A stretch of DNA of 64,000 bases, from contig NZ_LMAH01000007.1 in NCBI RefSeq assembly GCF_001507335.1, forward strand, positions 124,001-188,000, read 5' to 3'. The translations under genes and the position numbers were made by a program. The notes beneath the pieces were generated by a model. It did not search any database. It had not been told where the DNA came from and saw only the letters and a list, made by a program, of their open reading frames with translations. Numbering within the stretch: position 1 is the stretch's first letter; the number at the start of each line of letters is the position of its first letter. Positions 45,442-53,787 of the stretch are shown here, in pieces. Source of the stretch: Chryseobacterium sp. JAH (lineage in GTDB: Bacteria > Bacteroidota > Bacteroidia > Flavobacteriales > Weeksellaceae).

Positions 45442-47046
45442 TTGAAGTTATTTCTAAACATATTTTTTGTCCTGTTTTGCGTTTTTGTACAAGCGCAGAA
45501 GAAGCACTATTTTCTGATTGATTCTGAAACTAAAGTCAAGAAAAAGGTAAAAGATTCTGTTTCTGCAGTGAAATTTCTCGATTCGTTGGCGCAAAGCAAT
45601 TATTTTTTCACTGAATTAAAAGATGTGAAAATTAAAGGCGATAGTACTGAAATCATTTATGACAAAGGAAAAAACTTCAACGAAACATTTGTTACACTTT
45701 CTGATTCTATTGTAAAGCGACATAAAATCGAGAAAGATTTTTTCACTAAAAATTTAGATTCTACAAAAAAAGTCATTAATAAAAAATACATTGATGAAGG
45801 TTTTGCATTCAGCAGAATTAAATCTAAATATAAGGGTCAAAAAGATGGCTATCCGATTGTAGAACTCGACATCAATAAAAATGATAAACGGACAATTGAC
45901 GGTTTTGTAGTAAAAGGTTACTCCAGAGTTCCGAAAAGATTTATGAAAAATCTTGAAAAAGAATTCAAAGGGAAGACCTACGATGATAAAAACCTGATTT
46001 CAATTAACAAAAACTTTCAAAGTCATGCCTTTGTAAGTCTTGAACGGCCACCGCAAACCCTTTTCACCAAAGATTCTACACAGATTTATCTTTTTATGGA
46101 AAAGAAAAAGACGAACAGTTTCGATGGAGTGATAGGATTTGGAAATGATAAAACTGAAAAATTTACTTTGAACGGAACATTGAATGTGAATTTCAGAAAC
46201 ATGTTCAATGGCTTTGAAACCGTGAATCTGTATTGGCAGAGAAACCCGGATAAAGGTCAAAACTTTGATCTTCAGGCAGATATCCCTTATCTTTTTAAAT
46301 CTAATGTTGGTTTAAATATGAAAGTAAATATCTTCAGACAAGATTCTACATTTGCCAATGTAAAAGCACTTCCAGCTTTATACTATCACATGAATAGCCG
46401 AAATAAAATAGGTTTGAGAGGAACTTTTGAAAGCTCCACAATCATTGATTCACTCTACGTTCAGGGAAAAGATTATAACAAAAAAGGAATCGGAATATGG
46501 TTTGAGATGGTAGAACCTACAGACATCGATTTATTTCTTTACAAAACAAAAATCACCGCGGGATACGATTATCTGACGACGCTTTATACCAAAGATAATA
46601 TCACGGCTCCACAAAATCAGTTTTACTTTTTTGGCGAACACAATTATCACATCAACGGAAATCATTTCCTTAACATCAAAGCCGAAGGCGCAATGATGGA
46701 TTCTAAGGTTGACTTCTCTGCCAATGAACTCTACCGTTTTGGGGGCTGGAATTCACTTCGGGGTTTTAATGAAAGTTCGCTCGCTGCCGATTTTTATTAT
46801 TACGGAGGTTTAGAATACCGTTATCTCATTGGAAATCAGGCGTTTTTCGATGTCTTCGGACAGTATGGGCAGCTCAATAACAAATCGCTTAACGTAAAGC
46901 CCAAATTGTACAGTGTTGGTCTGGGCTTCAATTTCTTTATTCCGATTGGTTTGATGAGTTTCCAGTTGTCGAACGGTAATGAATTCGGGAATCCTTTCAA
47001 GTTCAATGACATTAAAATTCATTGGGGAATTTTAAGCCGGTTTTAA
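45442..47046 (+). CDS. Omp85/BamA-like outer membrane protein with TTG start
   Basis: 534 residues if it starts at the TTG at 45442. In-frame TAG TAG codons lie directly before it and no in-frame ATG occurs within the signal-peptide region, so TTG is the only start that keeps the signal peptide (KLFLNIFFVLFCVFVQAQ). Residues about 140-215 look like a POTRA-type unit (IDGFVVKGYSRVPKRFMKNL). A barrel follows, with the lid-like signature FGGWNSLRGF (about 430-440) and C-terminal strands ending HWGILSRF. Proteins of this kind insert or secrete outer-membrane proteins. The specific client is unknown. Confidence 0.82.
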   Translation: MKLFLNIFFVLFCVFVQAQKKHYFLIDSETKVKKKVKDSVSAVKFLDSLAQSNYFFTELKDVKIKGDSTEIIYDKGKNFNETFVTLSDSIVKRHKIEKDFFTKNLDSTKKVINKKYIDEGFAFSRIKSKYKGQKDGYPIVELDINKNDKRTIDGFVVKGYSRVPKRFMKNLEKEFKGKTYDDKNLISINKNFQSHAFVSLERPPQTLFTKDSTQIYLFMEKKKTNSFDGVIGFGNDKTEKFTLNGTLNVNFRNMFNGFETVNLYWQRNPDKGQNFDLQADIPYLFKSNVGLNMKVNIFRQDSTFANVKALPALYYHMNSRNKIGLRGTFESSTIIDSLYVQGKDYNKKGIGIWFEMVEPTDIDLFLYKTKITAGYDYLTTLYTKDNITAPQNQFYFFGEHNYHINGNHFLNIKAEGAMMDSKVDFSANELYRFGGWNSLRGFNESSLAADFYYYGGLEYRYLIGNQAFFDVFGQYGQLNNKSLNVKPKLYSVGLGFNFFIPIGLMSFQLSNGNEFGNPFKFNDIKIHWGILSRF

Positions 47047-47265
47047 GAGAAAAAAAACATAAGAATTCATTTTTCCTTTAAAACTCATTAAAAAAAACGG
47101 CAACTTTCTATAAATACCACAAAAATAATAAACATTAAAAATTACGATATAAGCAACGTTTTTTAATTATTGAATTGATATAATAAAATAAAAGTGAATA
47201 TTTTTATTATTATCACGTCATAATATTGTAAATTTAACTAACTTCACCATAGTAAAAACAATATC
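47047..47265 (+). other. AT-rich upstream region of the fibre-like operon
   Basis: No gene is seen in these 219 bp. It must hold the promoter of the 47266 operon. The best candidate, TAAATTTA near 47230, follows TTG but has A instead of the final G, so I do not call a site. Confidence 0.4.
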
Positions 47266-47844
47266 ATGAAAAGAATTACTTTAACCTTAGCTATGTCTTT
47301 GGCAGCTTTTGCATTCTCCGCAAATCTAAAAGCTCAAAGTGACGACACCAATGACGATCACACCATTACAATTACAGTTCCTGAAGTAGCATTGGTAGAC
47401 ATTGAGCCTTCTGCAAGCAAAAATATTTCTTTAGGATTTACAGCTCCTACAGAAGCTGGTCTTCCTATCACACCATCCGGCACAAACAATACTCTTTGGC
47501 TGAACTATTCATCCATTAAATCAGTTGCAGATGCTACTCGAACTGTATCAGTAAAAGTTGATGCCATAATTCCAGGTATCGATATCAAAGTAACCGCCGG
47601 TGCTGCAACAGGAACAGGTGACGGGACCTTAGGAACTCCTACCGCACAGCTTACACTGACTGCCGTAGATCAAACAATTATATCAGGAATTGGAAGTGCT
47701 TACACTGGAGATGGTGCAAATAACGGGCATAATCTAACATATACATTAGACGCAGGAAGTTCATCAGGTACTGCCCTATATGCCGATCTTGAAGCAGTCA
47801 CAAATGCAGGTACGACGGTTACATATACAATTTCTGACAACTAA
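47266..47844 (+). CDS. Small secreted beta-rich protein, putative major fibre subunit
   Basis: 192 residues with a signal peptide (about 1-24, ending LKAQ). A short N-terminal strand of alternating hydrophobics (HTITITVPEVALVDIEPS) precedes a beta-rich, Gly/Thr-rich body and a C-terminal strand TTVTYTISDN. It is a clear paralog of the protein at 51455-51988: shared words are DIEP, FTAPTEAG, TIISGIG and AYTG, then GHxLT. It has no cysteines. Its place before a chaperone-like and an usher-like gene suggests a polymerising subunit whose N-terminal strand could be donated to the next subunit. That is inference; no known pilin family is recognised. Confidence 0.72.
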   Translation: MKRITLTLAMSLAAFAFSANLKAQSDDTNDDHTITITVPEVALVDIEPSASKNISLGFTAPTEAGLPITPSGTNNTLWLNYSSIKSVADATRTVSVKVDAIIPGIDIKVTAGAATGTGDGTLGTPTAQLTLTAVDQTIISGIGSAYTGDGANNGHNLTYTLDAGSSSGTALYADLEAVTNAGTTVTYTISDN

Positions 47845-47871
47845 ATTTACACGAAAAACACTTTCTAATAA

Positions 47872-47907
47872 GGAGAAATTTACTATTTAAATTTCTCCAA
47901 GTTTTTC
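47872..47907 (+). terminator. Attenuator-like hairpin after the first subunit gene
   Basis: Perfect 10-bp stem GGAGAAATTT (47872-47881)/AAATTTCTCC (47889-47898) with a 7-nt loop, then AAGTTTTTC. It lies between the putative major subunit and the chaperone-like gene and may allow partial read-through. Confidence 0.65.
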
Positions 47908-47936
47908 TTTGTCTTTAAATTTAACCTAAACTTTAC

Positions 47937-48740
47937 ATGTATATGCTAAGTCGAACAATCTATCTCATAATTCTGCTGTTTTCAGTTGGTTGCGTGAAGG
48001 CAAATATTGTTATCTTAAACGGCCTTTCGCACAGCTACAAGGTAGAAAACGGGCAAGTTTATAAAGGGAGAATATCTATAGAAAACACAAGCTCTCAGCC
48101 ACAGGACGTAAAATTATTTTTCCAAGATTTTTCTTATCAGGCAAGCGGATTGATACAGTATTCGGTTCCTAAAACGAACCCGAAAAGCAATGCTGACTGG
48201 ATTAAACTCAATACAAATCTCGTCAGCTTACAAGGAAAACAGAAAACCGAGATTCTCTATGAAATTACAGTTCCACAAGAAATTTCTGATGCAGGAAGTT
48301 ACTGGAGTGTAATAATAGTAGAACCTGTAGACAACATAAAGCCAAAAAACGAAAATACAGGAGTAAATATCACTTCAATTGTGAGGTATGCAATTCAAAT
48401 TATTACAGATCTTGATGCTGAAAAAGCCAAACCAGATTTGATATTTGAGGGACTGAAAATTGAAAAAGAAGATAAAATAAAAATTCTGAAGATTGCGATT
48501 GCCAACGGAGGAAATTTATATTGCAAAGCCACCGCAACGATAGAAATTTACAAAAAAAATGGTGAAAAAATAGGGACTTTTTTCAGTCAGCCAATGGGGT
48601 TACTTCCTCAAACTTCAAAATCTTTTCATATCGACATAAGCAAAATAAATCCTGAAAAATACAACGCCGTCATCATAGCTACCGATGAAGACGAAAACTC
48701 CTTCGCTCTCAATGTAGAACTAGAAATAAAAAATGACTAA
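47937..48740 (+). CDS. Ig-fold chaperone-like secreted protein
   Basis: 267 residues with a signal peptide (about 1-23, ending VKAN). The first domain (about 24-140) has the chaperone-like Ig pattern: GQVYKGRISIENTSSQPQDV, a WIKL strand, then KTEILYEITVPQEISDAGSY. A second Ig-like domain follows (about 155-265, IKILKIAIANGGNLYCKATA). Layout resembles periplasmic fimbrial chaperones or the WxL-interacting/DUF916 family, but I see no exact family signature. It overlaps the next gene by 8 nt, so both are coupled. A periplasmic subunit-binding role is proposed. Confidence 0.7.
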   Translation: MYMLSRTIYLIILLFSVGCVKANIVILNGLSHSYKVENGQVYKGRISIENTSSQPQDVKLFFQDFSYQASGLIQYSVPKTNPKSNADWIKLNTNLVSLQGKQKTEILYEITVPQEISDAGSYWSVIIVEPVDNIKPKNENTGVNITSIVRYAIQIITDLDAEKAKPDLIFEGLKIEKEDKIKILKIAIANGGNLYCKATATIEIYKKNGEKIGTFFSQPMGLLPQTSKSFHIDISKINPEKYNAVIIATDEDENSFALNVELEIKND

Positions 48741-51453
48741 GAAATGGTTTTCATATATTCTCTTTCTTTTCCCTGTACTTATTTTTTCTCAAAAAAAAGA
48801 TAGTTTACAACCGGGAACATCATCTTCTATTTCTTTTACTATAGAAAATAAGACTTCAGAAACTTCAACTTTTGATATTTCCATCGAAACCTCCAATGAT
48901 TTCATAACACCTATTCTGAAAAACGGACAGTTATCAATATTGCCTAATAATAAAGATATTTATATTGTTCCGTTAAAAATCGCAACAGAAACGCCTCAGG
49001 GTGCACATAAAATTACTTTAAAAGTTTTTAATAAAAATACAGGAGAAGAAACCAATATTACAAACGAATTTATAGTTTTAGGACATCGAAAACTAACGCT
49101 AATATCTATTAATTCTCAAGAGTTTGTAAAAGCCGGAGAAACTATAAAATCAACATTTCTACTAAAAAATCATGGCAATATATCTGAAAAAATAATTTTA
49201 GAAAGTAAAAACGCCATTGTAAACGGAAGTAAAGATTTAACCTTGACTCCAGGTGAAGAAAAGCTGGTAACAGTAACAAAAAACACAAATCCTGATCTAG
49301 GAAAAAATGAGGTTGAGAATATTAATCTTTCAGCTATTTCAAAAAATAAATTAGACGAAATTATAATAGCTTACACCAGCGTAAAGGTTATTTCCACAAA
49401 ACCTGTCGAAGAAGATATTTTCCACAGAATGCCAGTTTCTGCTTCCATTTCATTTGTAGGAATGCAAAATAGAGGGATATATAAAGACGGTTTCCAGGGA
49501 GAAATTTATGGAAAAGGCAGCTTGGATGAAGAAAACAAAAATCTTGTAGAGTTTCATGCAATAACTAAAAATCCTGTGGAATTTAATTCTTTCACACAAT
49601 ACGAAGAGTATTTTTTCAGTTACAAAAGAGATAAATTATTCGTTCATCTAGGTGACAAAAATTATTCATCTTCTTTCTTAACAGAGTATGCCAGATATGG
49701 CCGCGGAGCTGAAATTCTTGTAGATATACAAAAGATAAGAATTGGAGGCTTCTATAATCATCCAAGATTTTTCAGAGATATAAAAGATGAATTTAATATG
49801 TATACAAAATATAAATTCACCAAAGATTCTGAAATTACGTTTGGCTATCTTTATAAAATACCGAGAATAGAGCAGACAAATTTCACTTTCAGCAATGTGA
49901 GATTAGACTCAAATGCTCATTTGCCTTATATTGCCGGAAAATTTAAAATCAATAAAAATATTGCAGTTTCTGGGGAAACTTCTTACAGCAAAACAGATAA
50001 AACAGATGGAACAGCTTTTATGCTGCAGACCAATGCACACTTTAAACTAATCACCGGAAACGTAATGTACACAAGAGCAAGCAGAGATTATGCCGGCTAC
50101 TTTAATAACACGAATATATTTAACGGGAATATACAGCTGAAAGTTTCAAATAAACTAAATCTGATATCTATGTACAATCAGGATGCAAGAAATTTCCAGA
50201 GAGATACTCTTTTTTTGGCAGCTCCTTACAGAAAATACTTTCAATACGGTATTCAATACAGATATTTATCAAATGGCTCTATTTTTTTGTACAATGGTTT
50301 TCAAAGATATGAAGACCGTATGATGGCTAAAGCATTTGACTACAAAGAAAATTTTTTCAAAGTAAGTATTGATCAGCAACTTGGGATTTTCCAACTCAAT
50401 TTTGAAGGTCAATTTGGTAAAACAACTAACTTTTTATCAAATTTTTCCGGAAACTCTAGTTTCTATACCGCAAACATCGGGTTTGAAAAATTTAAAACCT
50501 CATTTAATCTTTACGGAAGCTATGCGCTTTCTTCCAGATATCAGCAACAAAATCAAAAGCAATTCTATTATGGAGCAAGAGTGTTCACGCGCTTTGCAGA
50601 CAAAACGAGTTTGAGTTTGTTTTATCAAAATAATTACATACCTGAAGATTATTATACCGACAGAAATCTTTTTGAATTACTTTTTCATCAACAAGTTTTC
50701 AAAAATCAAGATTTTGATCTGTCTGCTCGTTACAATTTACAACGTGGAGAAATGGGGACTAAAGATTTTATATTTTCCTTACGTTACACATTAAGAATGA
50801 ATGTACCTACTCAGAAAACAGCGGAATACACCACACTTTTCGGAACAATAAGTAATCTGGGTGTAAAAAAAGTAGATGGCGTACGGTTGCTGTTAGGAAA
50901 CCATCTATCAGTAACTGATAAAAGAGGAAATTATATTTTTAAAAATGTAGCGCCAGGAGATTATGTTTTAGAGATAGATAGAACTACAACCGAACTTAAT
51001 GATATTGCGGATGTTAATTTACCGGCTTCTTTAGTGTTAGATAAGAATGAAAATATCTTTAATTTTGGATTAACAAGCGCTGGAAATATTCAAGGTAATG
51101 TTGAGTATTCTGAACATGAAAACAGTGTAACTTTTGCTCAACAACGAAATAAAAAAGATAAAAAGAAAAAAGAAAATTTAATTATTGAAGCTACAAATGG
51201 TGATCAAATCTTAAAAAAAATAGCAGTAATAGGACAAAATTTCGACTTTACCTATCTACGCCCCGGAAACTGGAAAATAAAAGTATACAGAAATGGTTTA
51301 GATAAAAGGTACAAAATACCAATTGACCAATTTAATTTGGAACTTAAACCCTCAGAATCAAAAACCATTACCATTCATGTGATAAAACAGCAAACGGAAA
51401 TAAAATATCAGAAGGAAAGCATTAAAGTTAGTTATAACGAAAATAAAAAATAA
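48733..51453 (+). CDS. Large outer-membrane barrel protein, usher-like
   Basis: 906 residues. Signal peptide 1-19 (ends IFSQ). Two Ig-like N-terminal domains (about 20-120 and 125-215, with TFLLKNHGNISEKIILESKN) are followed by a barrel (about 225-690) of many amphipathic strands with aromatic belts, for example NFEGQFGKTTNFLSNF and FIFSLRYTLRMNVP. Two C-terminal beta-sandwich domains come last: a carboxypeptidase-regulatory-like one (about 698-780, TLFGTISNLGVKKVDGVRLL) and a second (about 790-895, FDFTYLRPGNWKIKVYRNGL). N-terminal domain, barrel and two C-terminal sandwiches is the usher layout, although the sequence does not match FimD/PapC. An alternative is a TonB-independent surface porin. 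Confidence 0.75.
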   Translation: MTKKWFSYILFLFPVLIFSQKKDSLQPGTSSSISFTIENKTSETSTFDISIETSNDFITPILKNGQLSILPNNKDIYIVPLKIATETPQGAHKITLKVFNKNTGEETNITNEFIVLGHRKLTLISINSQEFVKAGETIKSTFLLKNHGNISEKIILESKNAIVNGSKDLTLTPGEEKLVTVTKNTNPDLGKNEVENINLSAISKNKLDEIIIAYTSVKVISTKPVEEDIFHRMPVSASISFVGMQNRGIYKDGFQGEIYGKGSLDEENKNLVEFHAITKNPVEFNSFTQYEEYFFSYKRDKLFVHLGDKNYSSSFLTEYARYGRGAEILVDIQKIRIGGFYNHPRFFRDIKDEFNMYTKYKFTKDSEITFGYLYKIPRIEQTNFTFSNVRLDSNAHLPYIAGKFKINKNIAVSGETSYSKTDKTDGTAFMLQTNAHFKLITGNVMYTRASRDYAGYFNNTNIFNGNIQLKVSNKLNLISMYNQDARNFQRDTLFLAAPYRKYFQYGIQYRYLSNGSIFLYNGFQRYEDRMMAKAFDYKENFFKVSIDQQLGIFQLNFEGQFGKTTNFLSNFSGNSSFYTANIGFEKFKTSFNLYGSYALSSRYQQQNQKQFYYGARVFTRFADKTSLSLFYQNNYIPEDYYTDRNLFELLFHQQVFKNQDFDLSARYNLQRGEMGTKDFIFSLRYTLRMNVPTQKTAEYTTLFGTISNLGVKKVDGVRLLLGNHLSVTDKRGNYIFKNVAPGDYVLEIDRTTTELNDIADVNLPASLVLDKNENIFNFGLTSAGNIQGNVEYSEHENSVTFAQQRNKKDKKKKENLIIEATNGDQILKKIAVIGQNFDFTYLRPGNWKIKVYRNGLDKRYKIPIDQFNLELKPSESKTITIHVIKQQTEIKYQKESIKVSYNENKK

Positions 51454-51454
51454 G

Positions 51455-51988
51455 ATGAATTATTCTAAATTATCATTACTCGTTTTTTTTGCATTTTCTT
51501 GTAACCTATTTTCTCAAACTACAGGAAGTAAAAATGCTTCTGTAACTTTGCCTGTTGTAACTTTAATGGATATTGAACCTGCAGGAAATATTGTTTTGAA
51601 CTTTACCGCACCTACAGAAGCAGGAAATACCCTAATAAATCCTGTAAACAATACGACTAAATGGGTAAATTATACTTCAGCAGTTGCTCCCGGAGGACTT
51701 AGCAGAAAAATTACAGCTTCTGTTAACCAAGTTATTCCTGGGGTTCAAATTAAGATACAAGCTGCTGCAGCTTCTGGTGCTGGTGGTGGAACAATGGGCA
51801 CTTCTTCCGGACTGGTTACACTTTCAACTTCTCCAGTAACAATCATCAGTGGAATCGGAGGCGCTTACACAGGAACCGGTGCCAGTAATGGGCACATGCT
51901 TACTATTTCAGTTTCACCTACTACTTACGCTAATCTATCTGCCGTCATTAATTCGCCAATAACTATCACATACACCATCACAGAATAA
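51455..51988 (+). CDS. Small secreted beta-rich protein, paralog of 47266-47844
   Basis: 177 residues with a signal peptide (about 1-21, ending LFSQ). The N-terminal strand region NASVTLPVVTLMDIEPAG, the body words FTAPTEAG, NYTSAV, IISGIGGAYTGTGASNGHM and the C-terminal strand ITITYTITE all align with the first gene of the operon. It begins 1 nt after the usher-like gene. It could be a minor subunit or adaptor of the fibre, or the same fold with a different binding face. There are no cysteines in the mature part. Confidence 0.72.
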   Translation: MNYSKLSLLVFFAFSCNLFSQTTGSKNASVTLPVVTLMDIEPAGNIVLNFTAPTEAGNTLINPVNNTTKWVNYTSAVAPGGLSRKITASVNQVIPGVQIKIQAAAASGAGGGTMGTSSGLVTLSTSPVTIISGIGGAYTGTGASNGHMLTISVSPTTYANLSAVINSPITITYTITE

Positions 51989-51997
51989 AATTGAAAA

Positions 51998-52573
51998 ATG
52001 GAATCGAAAAATTTATATAGTTTAAAAAATTCACTCATAGCAAAATGTTTATTTTTGATATCCATACTCATTCCCCTTAACTCTTTAAATGGTCAAACAA
52101 TCACTGTAGGTGGGAGTAATTGGACTGTAACTGTACCCACTATTACGGAGGCAGGCAGTAATTATACAGGAACTTATCAAAGTGCTACTGATTTAATAAT
52201 ACTTTCTGGTACATTGCCAGGATCATTTTTAAATCTACTTGCGGGTGGAGCCGCTAGAGTGAGTATGCGCTATAATAATATTTCCTGGAATAATTCTCTA
52301 CGTCTGTATGCGAGAAGAAGCGGTGGATCTGCGACGATAGGCGGACTTTGTATTGCTTGTAGTGCAACAATCAATGGAGGAACTACTTACATAGAAATAC
52401 CACAAGCTGTGGACACAGCATTTTTCACTATAAACTTTGTGGGAGTTTTAGGACTTGGAAACAGTGTAACTTACTCTGGTATTAATACGCAATTACAAAT
52501 AAACGGAGTTTCTGTCACACTTCCCGCTACTACATATAATGCACAAATAGTTTTTACTATTGGACCAAATTAA
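51998..52573 (+). CDS. Small secreted beta-rich protein, putative tip subunit
   Basis: 191 residues. A longer N-terminal signal region (LIAKCLFLISILIPLNSLNG, then QT) precedes a beta-rich body with GGSNWTVTVPTITEAGSNY, a cysteine pair LCIAC and the end AQIVFTIGPN. It is less similar to the two other small proteins but shares their size, composition and the C-terminal V-F/Y-T-I pattern. It begins 9 nt after the previous gene and is the last of the operon. A terminal adhesin role is a guess from position. Confidence 0.65.
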   Translation: MESKNLYSLKNSLIAKCLFLISILIPLNSLNGQTITVGGSNWTVTVPTITEAGSNYTGTYQSATDLIILSGTLPGSFLNLLAGGAARVSMRYNNISWNNSLRLYARRSGGSATIGGLCIACSATINGGTTYIEIPQAVDTAFFTINFVGVLGLGNSVTYSGINTQLQINGVSVTLPATTYNAQIVFTIGPN

Positions 52574-52917
52574 GCCCATTTCTTCTGCGTCGACTGTAGC
52601 AATTCAACATCCAAACCATACACCGATAAAGGAAGATATCTCATCTTACTCAATTATTACATAGTAAAGCTTTTGTAAATCCATTATTGATACTCTTGTG
52701 TAGAATACAATTAGCATTGAGGCAACATACTTAGACAGTAAATTTTATCTAAAATATGATGAAGCTCCGTAGGAGAGCAGTAGTTATCTATTAACTCAAC
52801 ATTACTGAAATTTTAGAATTCTTTCTTATATTAAATCTGTTTCAAACTCAATTTAAAATGATTCTGTTTGCCGATCATTGTTTTATAAATCAGATTGATG
52901 CACAGAACTTCCAGCTA

Positions 52918-53174
52918 ATTGACTCAAAACCCATTTTCTGCATTCACTTGGCTCTTTGTTCTTTTACTTTCTAGTTTGTTTACCCGCTACTCTGTATGTT
53001 CATACAAAAGTTGAGCACAAAAAAAAGTCTCACACAAATAAATGTATGAGACTTTTTTTTGTGCTCAACTTTTGTATGAACATACAGAGTAGCGGGTAAA
53101 CAAACTAGAAAATAAAAGAAAAAAGTAAAAGAACAAAGAGCCAAGTGATTGTAGAAAATGGGTTTTGAGTCAAT
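52918..53174. repeat. Long nearly perfect inverted repeat
   Basis: The left arm 52918-53036 and the right arm 53043-53174 pair over 119 nt with about three mismatches; the right arm carries a 13-nt insertion near 53111-53123. The spacer is about 6 nt. The centre (53019-53060) is A8-GTCTCA...TGAGAC-T8, a bidirectional terminator-like hairpin. Confidence 0.9.
53019..53060. terminator. Central terminator-like hairpin of the long inverted repeat
   Basis: Eight A, GTCTCA, a 14-nt loop-forming stretch, TGAGAC and eight T. It can act in both directions and may end the fibre-like operon about 450 bp after its last stop. Confidence 0.7.
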
Positions 53175-53479
53175 AGATTTTAGATCCGAGTAGCTATAGG
53201 AGATTAGCGATTTCCATCATCACGTTTAAAGAGATAAGATTGCTAAAGTTTTGAATCAACTAAACCTATTAAACCATTTTGTAGGCATTGCTTAGAAAGG
53301 GCAGAATCTGTAAAAGATGTTATGGCTTAAACGGTATGTTACCCAAGAGCTCTATGTGTTTACCATCTAAAAATTGATTTACTGATAGGTTTTATACTGA
53401 TAGGTTTCTCGTACGGAGCTCACATTGTTACAAATTGTAATTAAAAAATCAATGATTATCTTGACGAATTGTGTTGACG

Positions 53480-53600
53480 GTAATCTTCCCTAGCCCGGAT
53501 CGCAACGACATCCTTTTTTGTGTGCACAGCCAAAGCAAAGGCGCAAAAAAGATACAGTGGAGAGCCGGAATAAGCTTCTGGAAAAACTTGTAATTTGAAA
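53480..53600 (-). repeat. GC-richer repeat-like block
   Basis: On the minus strand it contains GCTTATTCCGGCTCTCCACT, GCGCCTTTGCTTTGGCTGTG and AAAAAAGGATGTCGTTGCGA then TCCGGGCTAGG. It resembles an intergenic sequence I recall from many Flavobacteriia, unverified. The 66-residue open frame here is not considered a gene. Confidence 0.4.
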
Positions 53601-53751
53601 CATAGAGACATCATTATTGTCGAGTCATTCAAGATACAAGTTCGTGAAATTTTCATATCGATAAAAAATGTCTTGCCCTCAAAACTAAACTAGTTTAAAA
53701 TTCTTTATTTGAAAATTAGCATCGGATTGGAGTTTCGGAAAAAGGCATAAA

Positions 53752-53787
53752 AAAAGTCCATTTTTACTAGTTGTAAAAAGGACTTTT
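53752..53787. terminator. Hairpin upstream of rpoN
   Basis: AAAAGTCC-A-TTTTTAC/GTAAAAA-GGACTTTT with a 5-nt loop and one bulged A. The A run at its left makes it a better terminator for minus-strand transcripts, but no minus-strand gene is seen before it. Confidence 0.7.

Noticed and set aside
47937..48740. Identification as a WxL-interacting (DUF916) protein or as FimC/PapD
   Set aside because: The Ig-like pattern is similar in outline, but I see neither the conserved chaperone residues nor cell-wall anchoring typical of those families; kept as chaperone-like only.
53380..53407. Tandem TACTGATAGGTTT as a CRISPR or iteron array
   Set aside because: Only two copies 2 nt apart and no associated genes; simple local duplication.
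53456..53656. 66-residue minus-strand open frame in the gene-free region
   Set aside because: It runs through the GC-richer repeat-like block, has no promoter or protein logic, and lacks recognisable features.
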